Below are positions 19,607-29,040 of a stretch of DNA of 64,000 nucleotides, piece after piece. The notes beneath the pieces are model-generated. The model had not been told where the DNA came from and ran no database searches. It was given only the letters and a program-made list of their open reading frames with translations. Location: NCBI RefSeq assembly GCF_947503465.1, contig NZ_CANNDN010000002.1, positions 124,001 through 188,000 of the forward strand. The letters are read 5' to 3'. The stretch is from an uncultured Tateyamaria sp. (lineage in GTDB: Bacteria; Pseudomonadota; Alphaproteobacteria; Rhodobacterales; Rhodobacteraceae). The stretch's first letter is position 1, and every line of letters begins with the position of its first letter. The position numbers and the translations under genes are program-made.

Positions 19607-20023
19607 TTACCCGTCGCGTCCCGGCTCGTTCGGATCGCTCGAAAACAGCGCGACCTTGTTGCCCTGCGGATCACGCAAGTAAGCCACGAAGAAATTGGCG
19701 CCATAGGCCGCGCGAAATCCCGGCGGGCCCTCGTCCTGACCGCCAGCGGCCACTGCGGCGGCATGCAAGTCACGCACCTGCTGCTGACTGCGTGCCTCAA
19801 AGGCCACCATTGTGCCGTTCCCGGCCGACGCGGGCCCGCGATCAAAGGGTACCTTCACATAGAATTCCGGCGACACCGGGGCCTGGCCCGGCGCGACGGG
19901 CAACGCATAGCTTAGGTCGCCGTGATACCGCTCCAGCCCGTAACCAAGCGCTGGCAGAAAGGCCGAATAGAACCGTTCAGCCCGGTCAATATCATCCACA
20001 CCGACGCAGACATACGCGATCAT
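19607..20023 (-). CDS. VOC-family (glyoxalase/bleomycin-resistance fold) protein
   Basis: 138 residues, one VOC module pair. It starts MIAYVCVGVDDIDRAERFYSAFLPALGYG, the usual first beta-alpha unit, and ends with NFFVAYLRDPQGNKVALF, the usual last strand. Metal ligand positions are poorly conserved (the first strand lacks His), so lactoylglutathione lyase activity is unlikely. Single gene with no operon partner. Substrate unknown. Confidence 0.85.
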   Translation of the reverse strand: MIAYVCVGVDDIDRAERFYSAFLPALGYGLERYHGDLSYALPVAPGQAPVSPEFYVKVPFDRGPASAGNGTMVAFEARSQQQVRDLHAAAVAAGGQDEGPPGFRAAYGANFFVAYLRDPQGNKVALFSSDPNEPGRDG

Positions 20024-20148
20024 GCTGATGGCTCCGTTTCAGACGTCACAGGATAAGCGCGAAGATAGCACAGGCCGACGCGGCATGCACAACGATGGCA
20101 CCGCACGCAGTTTCAACACAAAATTTATGTTCGTTAAGAAAGTGTTGC

Positions 20149-20166
20149 GGTTACCCATGGGTAACC
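20149..20166. repeat. 18-bp perfect palindrome after yebC
   Basis: GGTTACCCATGGGTAACC lies 4 bp beyond the yebC stop codon. As RNA it forms a 7-bp stem with a CATG loop but no T tract follows, so it is a weak terminator at best. A protein-binding palindrome is also possible. Confidence 0.45.
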
Positions 20167-20170
20167 TCAC

Positions 20171-20917
20171 TCACCCGTCCAGCTGATCCATGACCGCGTC
20201 GCTGGCCTCGAAATTGGTGGTGACGGTCTGCACGTCATCATCATCTTCCAGCGCATCAATCAGCTTCATCAGCTTCTGCATGCCTTCCAGATCCATCTCG
20301 GTCGTGGTGGTCGGACGCCACACCAGCTTGGTGGACTCGGATTCGCCCAATTCTGCCTCAAGCGCGTTCGACACCTCGTTCAGGTCCGTATCCGCACACC
20401 AGATCACATGGCCGTCCTCGGTGCTCTCCACGTCTTCGGCCCCGGCCTCGATCGCGGCCATCATGACGGTGTCGGCATCGCCCGCCTCGACCGGATAGCT
20501 CACGGCCCCCTTGCGGTCGAACATGAAACCAACGCTGCCCGTCTCGCCCAGATTGCCGCCGTTCTTGGTAAAGGTCGAGCGCACGGTCGACGCGGTGCGG
20601 TTGCGGTTGTCCGTCATCGCCTCGACGATCACGGCCACGCCATTCGGGCCATAGCCCTCATAGCGGATCTCTTCATAATCCTCGCCCTCGCCCGCGATCG
20701 ATTTCTTGATGGCGCGGTCGATATTGTCCTTGGGCATGGACTGCGACTTGGCCTCCTTCACGGCCAGGCGCAGGCGCGGGTTCTTGTCGGGGTCGGGATC
20801 ACCCATCTTGGCCGCGATGGTGATTTCCTTCGACAGCTTGGAAAACAGCTTGGCGCGCAGCTTGTCCTGACGCCCCTTGCGGTGCTGGATGTTTGCCCAT
20901 TTTGAGTGGCCGGCCAT
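20171..20917 (-). CDS. yebC: YebC/PmpR-family protein
   Basis: 248 residues, full length. The start [32 protein letters not shown] is the near-invariant family N-terminus. Three domains follow, with the typical [33 protein letters not shown] and acidic C-terminal [19 protein letters not shown]. YebC proteins were called transcription factors; recent work shows that members help ribosomes through proline stretches. It stands alone, divergent from the GST-like gene at 21074. Confidence 0.96.
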   Translation of the reverse strand: MAGHSKWANIQHRKGRQDKLRAKLFSKLSKEITIAAKMGDPDPDKNPRLRLAVKEAKSQSMPKDNIDRAIKKSIAGEGEDYEEIRYEGYGPNGVAVIVEAMTDNRNRTASTVRSTFTKNGGNLGETGSVGFMFDRKGAVSYPVEAGDADTVMMAAIEAGAEDVESTEDGHVIWCADTDLNEVSNALEAELGESESTKLVWRPTTTTEMDLEGMQKLMKLIDALEDDDDVQTVTTNFEASDAVMDQLDG

Positions 20918-21073
20918 GCGCGCCTCCTGTCTTCGGAATTTCGGTGGTCCGGGCGTCTATAGGACATCGCCCGCCACAGGGGCAAGGCCACCCTGTGCAA
21001 CGGCGCAGCCCTCCCGTGCGTGGCACGCCTGCCCCGCTCTGCTAGCTTGCAACCAAACAGAACGGAGCAAACC

Positions 21074-22018
21074 ATGGGCGTGATGATCGAAGGTGTGTAC
21101 CAGGTCCAGGACCCCGGCCCCGGCACCACCCAAAACGGCGCATACGAGCGCGCCAAAAGCACGCTGCGGGGCAGGATCACACCAGATGGCCCGTTCACGC
21201 CGGACCATGGCCGTTATCACCTTTTCGTCGCCTGGAACTGCCCGTGGGCGCATCGCACGCTGCTGACACGGGCGGTTCTCGGGCTTCAGGACGCGATCTC
21301 GATCAGCATCGCCAAACCCCGGCGTACCGAACAGGGCTGGGTGTTCGACACGGACGGTGAATTCACCGACGTGGAACTGGGCACGTCCGCCGTGCACGAG
21401 GTCTATGCCCGTCAACACCCCCCCTATACCGGGCGGATCACGGTGCCGATCCTCTGGGACAAAGAGACGAAACAGATCGTCTCGAACGAAAGCGCCGACA
21501 TCGTGCGCATGCTCGGCACCACCTTTGATCCAAACCGCCGCCTGTGCCCCGACCATCAAAAGGCCGAGATTGACCGCTGGAACACCCTGATCCACGCACA
21601 TGTCAACAACGGTGTCTACCGTGCCGGCTTTGCCCGCACGCAAGAGGCATATGACGCCGCCGTCACCGCTCTCTTCGCCACGCTGGACGATCTCGAAAGC
21701 CACCTCACCAAACACATCACGCTCACTGGGACAAACCTGACCGAAGCCGACCTGCGCCTCTTTCCCACATTGGCCCGCTTCGATGTGGCCTACCATTACG
21801 CATTCAAATGCAACCTCGCGAAACTCAGCGACTACCCCGCCCTGTGGGATTATGCCCGCGCGCTGAATGCCCTCCCTGGCGTGGCCGAAACCGTCAAACC
21901 CGACATCTACAAGGCAGGCTACTTTTCCCCGTCCGAGGCGCGCAACCCGCTGGGCATTGTCCCGGCAGGCCCCCGGATCGACTGGACCGCCCCCTCCACC
22001 CGAACGATCCACTGGTAA
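21074..22018 (+). CDS. Glutathionyl-hydroquinone reductase-like (Xi-class GST)
   Basis: 314 residues, with an AGCAAACC-spaced ATG at 21074. The active-site motif NCPWAHRTLL (catalytic Cys near residue 56) is the hallmark of Xi-class GSTs, which reduce glutathionyl-hydroquinones with GSH. The C-terminal all-helical GST domain follows (NNGVYRAGFARTQEAYD, LTEADLRLFPTLARFDVAYH). The final IVPAGPRIDWTAPSTR matches the family tail. It probably protects against quinone damage. No operon partner; an extragenic element follows the stop. Confidence 0.92.
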   Translation: MGVMIEGVYQVQDPGPGTTQNGAYERAKSTLRGRITPDGPFTPDHGRYHLFVAWNCPWAHRTLLTRAVLGLQDAISISIAKPRRTEQGWVFDTDGEFTDVELGTSAVHEVYARQHPPYTGRITVPILWDKETKQIVSNESADIVRMLGTTFDPNRRLCPDHQKAEIDRWNTLIHAHVNNGVYRAGFARTQEAYDAAVTALFATLDDLESHLTKHITLTGTNLTEADLRLFPTLARFDVAYHYAFKCNLAKLSDYPALWDYARALNALPGVAETVKPDIYKAGYFSPSEARNPLGIVPAGPRIDWTAPSTRTIHW

Positions 22019-22035
22019 CGGATCACGGCCCACGC

Positions 22036-22090
22036 TCTTCTTCTGGCCAGAAATATCCCGGGGGTTTGGGGGCAGCGCCCCCATTCACGC
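22036..22090 (-). repeat. Rhodobacteraceae extragenic element (GGGGGC-type hairpin)
   Basis: On the minus strand the order is a GGGGGCGCTGCCCCC hairpin (22068-22082), then CCCCCGGGATATTTCTGG, then CCAGAAGAAG. This arrangement is very common between genes in Roseobacter-group genomes. It starts about 18 bp after the stop of the GST-like gene and probably acts as a transcript end or RNA-processing element. Confidence 0.6.
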
Positions 22091-22272
22091 AAAAAATCGC
22101 GTCGCGCAGCGCCCGCTTGATCCCGCGGGTCGCCCGCCCCCCACCCCGACACCCCGGGACCGGGCAAGACCAGCACTGGCCCGCCGCCTCACACATTGCG
22201 GCATGAACAGCCTCAAACCGCGTCCGCAGAAACAACTGGAACGCCCAGCCCCCGAACCCTAGGGTGCCGGAC

Positions 22273-24045
22273 ATGACCACCGACCAGATTATCCTGTTTT
22301 CCCTGTTCGGCGCCGTCTTCGGCCTGCTGCTCTGGGGGCGCTTTCGCTATGACATTGTTGCGTTCACCGCCCTGATGGCGGCGGTTGTGCTGGGGGTCGT
22401 GCCCAGTGCAGAGGCTTTTTCCGGCTTCGGCCACCCCGCAACGCTTGTGGTGGCCCTGGTGCTCGTGGTTTCGGCGGGGCTCGTGCGCTCGGGTGCGGTC
22501 TTTCTGATCACGCGCACCCTGGTCGATGCCAGCCGATCGCTTGGCGCGCATATCACGTTGATGGGGGCCATTGGCGGCGTGCTGTCCGCTTTCATGAACA
22601 ATGTGGCCGCACTTGCGCTCCTGATGCCGGTCGATATCCAGACCGCGCGAAAGGCCGGTCGGTCGCCAGGCCTCAGCCTCATGCCGCTCAGCTTTGCCAC
22701 GATCCTCGGTGGCATGGTCACATTGATCGGCACGCCGCCCAACATCATCATCGCCACGATCCGCCAAGACAGCCTGGGCGAACCCTTCCGCATGTTCGAC
22801 TTCGCCCCGGTGGGGGGCATCGCCGCCATCGCGGGCCTGACCTTTGTCGCGCTTGTCGGCTGGCGGCTGATCCCGGCGCGCGAGGATGGCAGCACCCCGG
22901 ACGAGGCTCTGTCGGAATACATCGCCGAATTGACCATTCCCGAAGGGTCCAAACATGCAGGCAAACGCGTGGGCGAGTTGGAGGAAGAGGCGGAAAAGGC
23001 CGATGTCGCCATTATCGGCGTGATCCGGGAGGGCAAACGCCGCTACGGGCGCGCCCGCAATACGGTCCTGCAGGAGGGCGACGCCCTGGTGATCGAGGCG
23101 ACGCCCGATGCGCTGGACGAATTCCGCGCGGCCCTCAGCCTGGCGGTCGCGGATGCCAAGCGCGAAGAGCAGTTGAAAGCAGCCGGGGAAGGCGTTGAAA
23201 TCATTGAAGTCGTCGTCACGGACCAATCCCGTCTGATCGGACGGACAGCGCAAAGTGTCGGGCTCAGTTGGCGCCAATCCACCGTGCTTTTGGGGATTTC
23301 GCGTGGCGGCAAGCGGATCACCAAGCAGATCCGCAAGACCGAAGTCCGCGCGGGCGACATCCTGCTGCTGTTGGTGCCGCGCGACACCGGCCAGGATGTG
23401 ACGCAGTGGCTGGGCGGCCTGCCGCTGGCCGAACGCGGTCTGGCCGTGACAGCCGATGATAAGGTCTGGCTTGCCATCGGGCTGTTTGCAGGGGCGGTCG
23501 CGGCGGCAAGCGTGGGCCTGTTGTACCTGCCCATTGCGCTTGGCCTTGTCGTGGTGGCCTATGTGCTGTCCAAGATCGTGCCATTGTCCGAACTTTATAC
23601 CCATATCGAATGGCCCGTGATCGTGCTGCTCGGCTCCATGATCCCGCTGGGGGCCGCGCTGGAAAGTTCGGGCGGCACGGAACTGATCGCGGGTTGGCTG
23701 GTGACACTGACCGACGGCTTGCCCGCCTGGGCGGTGCTGACGGTGCTGATGGTCGTCACGATGAGCCTGTCAGACGTGCTGAACAACACTGCCACAACCA
23801 TCGTGGCCGCACCTGTCGGTATCCAGATGGCCCAGACGCTGGGTGTCTCGCCCGACCCGTTCCTGATGGCGGTGGCGGTCGCCGCCTCGTCCGCATTCCT
23901 CACCCCGATCGGACACAAGAACAACACGCTGATACTGGGACCCGGGGGGTACAAGTTCGGCGATTACTGGCGTATCGGCCTGCCGCTCGAGGTCATCGTG
24001 ATTGCGGTGTCGATCCCCGCCATCCTGCTGTTCTGGCCGCTTTGA
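22273..24045 (+). CDS. SLC13/ArsB-like permease with two RCK_C (TrkA-C) domains
   Basis: 590 residues from the ATG at 22273 (AGGG 8 nt before it). Membrane helices form two bundles (about 1-185 and 395-590) around a cytoplasmic insert. The insert holds two RCK_C domains (IAELTIPEGSKHAGKRVGELEEE and VVVTDQSRLIGRTAQSVGLSWR). The helices contain the inverted signatures MNNVAALALLMP with TLIGTPPNIIIA and LNNTATTIVAAPVG with TPIGHKNN, typical of the divalent anion:Na+ symporter superfamily. Sulfate, a dicarboxylate or another anion is the likely substrate; it cannot be decided here. A second member lies at 27237. Confidence 0.9.
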   Translation: MTTDQIILFSLFGAVFGLLLWGRFRYDIVAFTALMAAVVLGVVPSAEAFSGFGHPATLVVALVLVVSAGLVRSGAVFLITRTLVDASRSLGAHITLMGAIGGVLSAFMNNVAALALLMPVDIQTARKAGRSPGLSLMPLSFATILGGMVTLIGTPPNIIIATIRQDSLGEPFRMFDFAPVGGIAAIAGLTFVALVGWRLIPAREDGSTPDEALSEYIAELTIPEGSKHAGKRVGELEEEAEKADVAIIGVIREGKRRYGRARNTVLQEGDALVIEATPDALDEFRAALSLAVADAKREEQLKAAGEGVEIIEVVVTDQSRLIGRTAQSVGLSWRQSTVLLGISRGGKRITKQIRKTEVRAGDILLLLVPRDTGQDVTQWLGGLPLAERGLAVTADDKVWLAIGLFAGAVAAASVGLLYLPIALGLVVVAYVLSKIVPLSELYTHIEWPVIVLLGSMIPLGAALESSGGTELIAGWLVTLTDGLPAWAVLTVLMVVTMSLSDVLNNTATTIVAAPVGIQMAQTLGVSPDPFLMAVAVAASSAFLTPIGHKNNTLILGPGGYKFGDYWRIGLPLEVIVIAVSIPAILLFWPL

Positions 24046-24054
24046 TCCGCGCAT

Positions 24055-24099
24055 CGGAATTTTGCAAAATTCCGGACCGTTTTCCGGGCCGGAAAACGG
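24055..24099. repeat. Two adjacent perfect palindromes
   Basis: CGGAATTTTGCAAAATTCCG (24055-24074) is a perfect 20-bp palindrome, followed 2 bp later by CCGTTTTCCGG-g-CCGGAAAACGG (24077-24099). They lie in the 122-bp gap between two transporter genes. The first resembles palindromes seen repeatedly between genes in this family. As RNA the second makes a strong hairpin and could end the SLC13 transcript. Confidence 0.6.
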
Positions 24100-24167
24100 C
24101 TGACCAAGGGTAAGCGTTGCGTGCAACGGACCGTCCCGTCTAACGTCGCGCGCAGGGAGGCGACGGA

Positions 24168-25025
24168 ATGGACATACTTGTAAACGTGGTGCTGCCACTT
24201 TCGCTGGCGATCATCATGCTGAGCCTCGGCATCGGACTGACCTTTGCCGACTTTGGCCGCGTCCTGCGCACACCCAAGGCCTTTGCCACCGGCGCGATCG
24301 CTCAGGTCATCCTGCTACCCGGTGTCACCTATTGTGTGGTGCGCGCCTTTGGATTGCCCGCCGAAATCGCCGTCGGCTTCATGCTGCTCAGCTTTTGTCC
24401 GGGTGGCGTCACGTCAAACATGCTTGCGCGCCTGTCCCGGGGCGACGTCGCCCTATCGGTGTCCCTCACGGCTGTTATCAGCCTGCTCAGCATTCTGACG
24501 GTCCCTGTCCTTGCCGCGTGGTCGGTCGTGCATTTCATGGGGGATGCCGCACCGGATGTGTCGGTGACACGCCTTGCCGTGTCGGTCTTTGTGATCGTCA
24601 CGCTGCCGGTCTTGATCGGGGTCCTGATCCGCCGCTATGCCACCGATTTCGCCATCAGTGTCGAACCTTTTCTGTCGCGCCTTGCCACCCTGCTGTTCAT
24701 CATCATCGTTGTTGCCGCGCTGGCCGCGAACTGGGACATCTTTGTCGGCAACCTGGACACGCTGGGTCCTGCGCTGGTGGTGCTTATCCTTGTTCTTCTG
24801 CTGGTCGGCCTGGCCCTGGCCCGGTTGGCCGCCTTGCCCTGGGACCAGTCCAAGACGATCGCCGTTGAAACCGGCATCCAGAACGCGACCCTTGGCATCA
24901 CGCTGGCCGCCCTCATATCCGGCCAGGCCGACGGGTTCAGCGCGATGGCCCTGCCATCCGGGGTCTACGGCATTCTGATGTATCTTGTTGCCGCACCCTT
25001 TGTGGTATGGTTCCGCAGCCGCTGA
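24168..25025 (+). CDS. Bile acid:Na+ symporter (BASS) family transporter
   Basis: 285 residues, nine to ten membrane helices. It starts MDILVNVVLPLSLAIIMLSLGIGL, and contains the family's LLSFCPGGVTSNMLARLSRGDVALSVSLT, which carries the Na+-binding crossover, and ETGIQNATLGITLAAL near the C-terminus. BASS proteins import organic anions with Na+; bacterial substrates include pantoate and other small acids. It ends 12 bp before the flavoprotein gene, so the two are probably co-transcribed, hinting that the carrier feeds that enzyme. Confidence 0.9.
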   Translation: MDILVNVVLPLSLAIIMLSLGIGLTFADFGRVLRTPKAFATGAIAQVILLPGVTYCVVRAFGLPAEIAVGFMLLSFCPGGVTSNMLARLSRGDVALSVSLTAVISLLSILTVPVLAAWSVVHFMGDAAPDVSVTRLAVSVFVIVTLPVLIGVLIRRYATDFAISVEPFLSRLATLLFIIIVVAALAANWDIFVGNLDTLGPALVVLILVLLLVGLALARLAALPWDQSKTIAVETGIQNATLGITLAALISGQADGFSAMALPSGVYGILMYLVAAPFVVWFRSR

Positions 25026-25037
25026 GGGAGACCGCAG

Positions 25038-26696
25038 ATGGATCAGGCAGACGCCATTGTCGTGGGATCGGGCCTTGCCGGTCTGGCCGCGGCCGCCGAA
25101 CTTGGGGATCGCGGCAAGCGGGTGATCATCGTTGATCAGGAGCCGCGCAGTTTCCTCGGCGGTCAAGCCTTCTGGTCCCTGGGCGGGCTTTTCATGGTCG
25201 ACACGCCCGAACAGCGGCGCATGGGCATCCGTGACAACCGCGCGCTGGCCCTGAACGACTGGATGGGCAGCGCCCAGTTTGACCGCGACGAAGACGCTAT
25301 GCCCCGCAAATGGGCCGAAGCCTATATCGACTTTGCCGCGGGCGAGATGCGCCCCTGGCTGCATGCGATGGGGTTGCGGTGGTTTCCCATCGTGGGCTGG
25401 GCCGAACGGGGCGGCAGCTTTGCCGATGGGCACGGCAATTCAGTGCCCCGGTTTCATATCACCTGGGGCACGGGCCCCGGCATCATCGAACATTTCGTGC
25501 GCCGCTGCGAAGACCATGAAAAGGCGGGCCTGATCCAGTTCAACTTTCGCCACCAGGTGGACCGGATTGATATGGAGAACGGGGCGGCCAAGGGTGTCAG
25601 TGGCACGCTGCTGGCCGACGACGGTGCCGCGCGCGGCCAGCAGACCAACCGCGACAAGGTGGGGGAGTTCGCGCTGCGCGCGCCATCGGTCATCGTGACC
25701 TCCGGTGGCATTGGTGGCAATTTCGACATGGTGCGCAAGGTGTGGCCCACAGACCGCCTTGGGCCCGCGCCCAAGGACATGGTGGCCGGTGTGCCTGCCC
25801 ATGTGGACGGCCGCATGATCGGCATTTCCGAGGCGGCAGGCGGACACGTCATCAATGGCGACCGCATGTGGCACTATACCGAAGGCGTCAAGAACTGGGA
25901 CCCGATCTGGCCCAGCCACGGCATTCGTATCCTGCCGGGTCCGTCGTCGATGTGGTTCGACGCGGAAGGCAACCGGTTCGCCCCACCCGCCCTGCCCGGC
26001 TTTGACAGCATGTCGACCCTGCGCGACATTCTCGCGACGGGCTATGATTACAGCTGGTTCGTGCTGACCCAGAAGATCATCAAGAAGGAATTCGCGCTGT
26101 CCGGGTCCGAGCAGAACCCGGACCTGACCTCCAAGAAGTGGTCAGAGGTGATCAGGCAACGCGTGCTGTCGGGCAAGAACGCCACCGGCCCGGTCGAAGC
26201 CTTCAAGGAACGCGGCGAGGATTTTGTCGTCGCCAACGATCTGAGCACGCTTGTCCGGGGCATGAACCAGGTCGCGGGCGGCAACCTGATTGACGAGGCC
26301 AAACTGCGCGCACAGATCGAGGCGCGGGATGCCCAGATCGACAATCCGTTCTCGAAGGATGCGCAGATGATGGCCATTCATGCCGCGCGCAACTATCGCG
26401 GTGACCGCCTGTTGCGCACGGCCAAGCCGCACAAGTTCCTTGATCCTGGGAACGGCCCGCTGATCGCGGTCAAGCTGCATGTGCTGACGCGCAAGACGTT
26501 GGGCGGGCTTCACACCACCCTCGACAGCCAGATGATCGGGGCCTATGGCGTGCCTGTGCCGGGCCTGTTCGCGGCCGGCGAGGTCGCGGGCTTTGGCGGC
26601 GGGGGCTATCACGGCTACAATGCGCTTGAGGGCACGTTCCTGGGCGGCTGCATCTTTTCGGGGCGCGCTGCCGGGCGGTCAAATTCCATCGCCTGA
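25038..26696 (+). CDS. FAD-binding dehydrogenase (fumarate reductase/ketosteroid dehydrogenase-like)
   Basis: 552 residues. The N-terminal FAD fold starts DAIVVGSGLAGLAAAAELGDRG (GxGxxG at about 10-15) and is followed by EPRSFLGGQAFWSLGGLF. The C-terminal FAD segment GVPVPGLFAAGEVAGFGGGGYHGYNALEGTFLGGCIFSG is split by family-typical glycines. Length and motifs fit the annotated 'FAD-binding dehydrogenase' group related to 3-ketosteroid delta-1-dehydrogenases, most members of which have unknown substrates. No cytochrome partner is present. Preceded by a BASS transporter in the same run. Confidence 0.88.
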   Translation: MDQADAIVVGSGLAGLAAAAELGDRGKRVIIVDQEPRSFLGGQAFWSLGGLFMVDTPEQRRMGIRDNRALALNDWMGSAQFDRDEDAMPRKWAEAYIDFAAGEMRPWLHAMGLRWFPIVGWAERGGSFADGHGNSVPRFHITWGTGPGIIEHFVRRCEDHEKAGLIQFNFRHQVDRIDMENGAAKGVSGTLLADDGAARGQQTNRDKVGEFALRAPSVIVTSGGIGGNFDMVRKVWPTDRLGPAPKDMVAGVPAHVDGRMIGISEAAGGHVINGDRMWHYTEGVKNWDPIWPSHGIRILPGPSSMWFDAEGNRFAPPALPGFDSMSTLRDILATGYDYSWFVLTQKIIKKEFALSGSEQNPDLTSKKWSEVIRQRVLSGKNATGPVEAFKERGEDFVVANDLSTLVRGMNQVAGGNLIDEAKLRAQIEARDAQIDNPFSKDAQMMAIHAARNYRGDRLLRTAKPHKFLDPGNGPLIAVKLHVLTRKTLGGLHTTLDSQMIGAYGVPVPGLFAAGEVAGFGGGGYHGYNALEGTFLGGCIFSGRAAGRSNSIA

Positions 26697-27176
26697 CGCC
26701 CCCCTGATCCGGCCGGGATGCCGCTGTTCCAGATGCACGGGCGCCTCTCCGCACAGGTGGGCCACGCCGCTGTCATCGAACATCGCCCACCGTGCCGCAA
26801 TCAGTTGGAAATGCCGCGTTTCGCACCCCCAGGCATCCCGGGAAAAGCGGGACCGCCACACCCCTTCGATCCGCACCGGCAGCTGGATCGTATCAACCCC
26901 TTCGGGGCGCCAGCCGGGGGTCTTGGACCGGGCGTGGAACAACAGGGCGCGCAAACGCGCCTCGACCCCATGGGCCTGCCGGGTCCGCCGCCCGGCAAAC
27001 AGCACCTGGATCGCGGCACCGTCCTGGGTAAAGCCGCGCACCACAAGGTCCTGCCGGTTGTTGCGGTGCATTTGCGGCACCAGCCCGACAGTGACGCGCC
27101 GCACCGGTGACCGGAACAGCCCATTGTCCTCGTAATCGGGTGTGATCAGATGTGCGGGTCGGCGAAGGTCAGGCAT
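26679..27176 (-). CDS. Hypothetical protein, 165 residues
   Basis: Convergent with the flavoprotein gene and overlapping its 3' end by 18 bp. Basic, tryptophan-containing soluble protein with patterns LITPDYEDNGLFRSPVRRVTVGLVPQ, VVRGFTQDGAAIQVLFAGRRTRQAHGVEARLRALLFHARS and a C-terminal RFSRDAWGCETRHFQLIAARWAMFDD. No membrane or signal segment. Not recognised. Supported by codon use and by a clean ATG start, but not by any family motif. Confidence 0.6.
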   Translation of the reverse strand: MPDLRRPAHLITPDYEDNGLFRSPVRRVTVGLVPQMHRNNRQDLVVRGFTQDGAAIQVLFAGRRTRQAHGVEARLRALLFHARSKTPGWRPEGVDTIQLPVRIEGVWRSRFSRDAWGCETRHFQLIAARWAMFDDSGVAHLCGEAPVHLEQRHPGRIRGASGDGI

Positions 27177-27236
27177 GGCATGCTGCGGGTTGGGTGATGC
27201 CCCGCATAGCAGCCCGCCGTTAACAGTCTCTTTCCC

Positions 27237-29015
27237 TCACAACGGCCAGATCAGCGGGATCACCGCCGACGCCAGCACGCCGACGCTTAGGTTGAGCGGA
27301 ATGCCCACCCGCATGAAGTCGGTGAACTTGTAGCCGCCTGGACCATAGACAAGCATGTTGGTTTGATAGCCGATGGGCGTCGCGAACGACGCCGACGCCG
27401 CCACCATCACCGCCACCACAAGCGGGCGCGGATCAATCCCGAGGGCAGTGGCAAGGCCGATGGCGATGGGTGTCACCACAACCGCGACCGCATTGTTGCT
27501 GACCAATTCGGTCAGGACGGAGGTCAGCAGGTACACCGCCCACACGATCAGGAACGGCGGCAGCACCATCAGGCTGGGCGCGATGGCATCCACGATCAGC
27601 GACACCGCCCCCGTCGCCTCGAGCGCCGCACCAATGGCCAGCATGGAAAAGATAAGCGCCAGCAAGCGGCCATCGACAAAGGAAAACGCCTCGTCCGCGT
27701 CGATGCAGCGGGTGATCAGCACCACGGCGACTGCCAGCACCGACAGCATCAGGATCGGGGCAACCCCGAGGGCCGCCAGGATCACGATCCCCAACAGCGC
27801 GCCCAGCGCAATGGGGGCGTGGCTGCGCCGGTATTCGCGTTGCGAGGGCTTGGAGACATCCACCATGTCCATGTCACTGGCCAGACGCTGGATGTCTTCG
27901 GGTGCCCCTTCCAACAGCAGCGTATCACCGACCTTGACCACCAGGTCATCCAGCTGCCGCCCGATGTTCTGGTTCCGGCGGTGCACGGCCAGTGGATAAA
28001 CCCCGTAGCGGCGGCGCAGGCGCAGCGCCCCCAGGGACCGGCCCACCATCTTGCAGCCGGGTGTGATCAGAACCTCGACCGTCGTTGTCTCGACCGCGCC
28101 GACCTGATCGATGCGCTTGAGTTCCTTGTTGCGTTGCAGGCTCAAAAGCTCGGTCATCTGGGTCCGCAGGACCACACGGTCGCCCACCTGCAACGCGACC
28201 CCTGCCATGTTCCGGCGCAACGACTGATCGCCCCGGATCACATCGATCAGGCGTACGCCATCGCGCTTGAACAACTGCACGCCCGTCACCTCGCGTCCGA
28301 CCAGGTTGGATTCGGGGGGGATGACGGCCTCGGTAAAGAATTTCATGCGGCTGCGGTCGCTCAGCAACCCCGCCAAGCTGTCGCGGTCCGGCAACAGCAG
28401 GGGACCAAAGAACCGCAAGTACACCATCCCCCAGACCACCAGGACAATGCCCAGCGGCGTGACCTCGAAGATGGTAAACGGCGCCATCCCCTGCGCCCGG
28501 GCCACACCGTCCACCAGCAGGTTGGTCGAGGTGCCGATCAGGGTCAGCGTGCCGCCCAGGATCGCGGCATAGCTGAGCGGGATCAGCAGTTTCGACGGGC
28601 TGAGCCCCATTGTCTTGGCCAGTTGAATGATCACCGGGATCATGACCACCACAACCGGGGTATTCGACACGATTGCCGAACTGAAGACAACAAAGGCCAT
28701 CAACAGGATGACGGCCACGGCCGGGTTGGTTCGGGCCTTGCGGTCCGCCAGCCCGGTGAAGGCATCCAGCGCCCCGGTGCGCACAAGCGCCCCCATGATG
28801 ATGAACATCGCCGCGATGGTCCACGGGGCCGGGTTGGACAGAACGATCAGGGCATCGTCATAGGGCAATGCACCCGACCCAAGCATCAGGGCCACGCCGC
28901 CGATGGCCACCACTTCGGTCGGAAACACCTCGCGCAGGAACAGCACGAACATGACGCCCACCACCACCAGCGTCAGGATGGCATAGCCTGTTTGCGAAAG
29001 CTCGATCAGCCCCAT
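27237..29015 (-). CDS. SLC13-family permease with two RCK_C domains (second copy)
   Basis: 592 residues from the ATG at 29015 (AGGGG 8 nt upstream). Same plan as the permease at 22273: membrane bundle, two RCK_C domains (IPPESNLVGREVTGVQLFKRDGV and VEVLITPGCKMVGRSLGALRLRR), second bundle. The signatures SNTPVVVVMIPVI with TLIGTSTNLLVDG and SNNAVAVVVTPIA with TPIGYQTNMLVYGPGGYKF are those of sulfate/dicarboxylate-type SLC13 members. The closing GPGGYKF is shared with the other copy. Likely sodium-coupled anion uptake; RCK_C domains may bind a nucleotide or other small ligand. Confidence 0.9.
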   Translation of the reverse strand: MGLIELSQTGYAILTLVVVGVMFVLFLREVFPTEVVAIGGVALMLGSGALPYDDALIVLSNPAPWTIAAMFIIMGALVRTGALDAFTGLADRKARTNPAVAVILLMAFVVFSSAIVSNTPVVVVMIPVIIQLAKTMGLSPSKLLIPLSYAAILGGTLTLIGTSTNLLVDGVARAQGMAPFTIFEVTPLGIVLVVWGMVYLRFFGPLLLPDRDSLAGLLSDRSRMKFFTEAVIPPESNLVGREVTGVQLFKRDGVRLIDVIRGDQSLRRNMAGVALQVGDRVVLRTQMTELLSLQRNKELKRIDQVGAVETTTVEVLITPGCKMVGRSLGALRLRRRYGVYPLAVHRRNQNIGRQLDDLVVKVGDTLLLEGAPEDIQRLASDMDMVDVSKPSQREYRRSHAPIALGALLGIVILAALGVAPILMLSVLAVAVVLITRCIDADEAFSFVDGRLLALIFSMLAIGAALEATGAVSLIVDAIAPSLMVLPPFLIVWAVYLLTSVLTELVSNNAVAVVVTPIAIGLATALGIDPRPLVVAVMVAASASFATPIGYQTNMLVYGPGGYKFTDFMRVGIPLNLSVGVLASAVIPLIWPL

Positions 29016-29040
29016 GGGCACGACCCCTGTTCATGCGCGA

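Noticed and set aside
22203-22262. A 19-codon frame just before the first SLC13 permease
   Set aside because: No ribosome binding site. The permease has its own start with a ribosome binding site, so a leader peptide is not supported.
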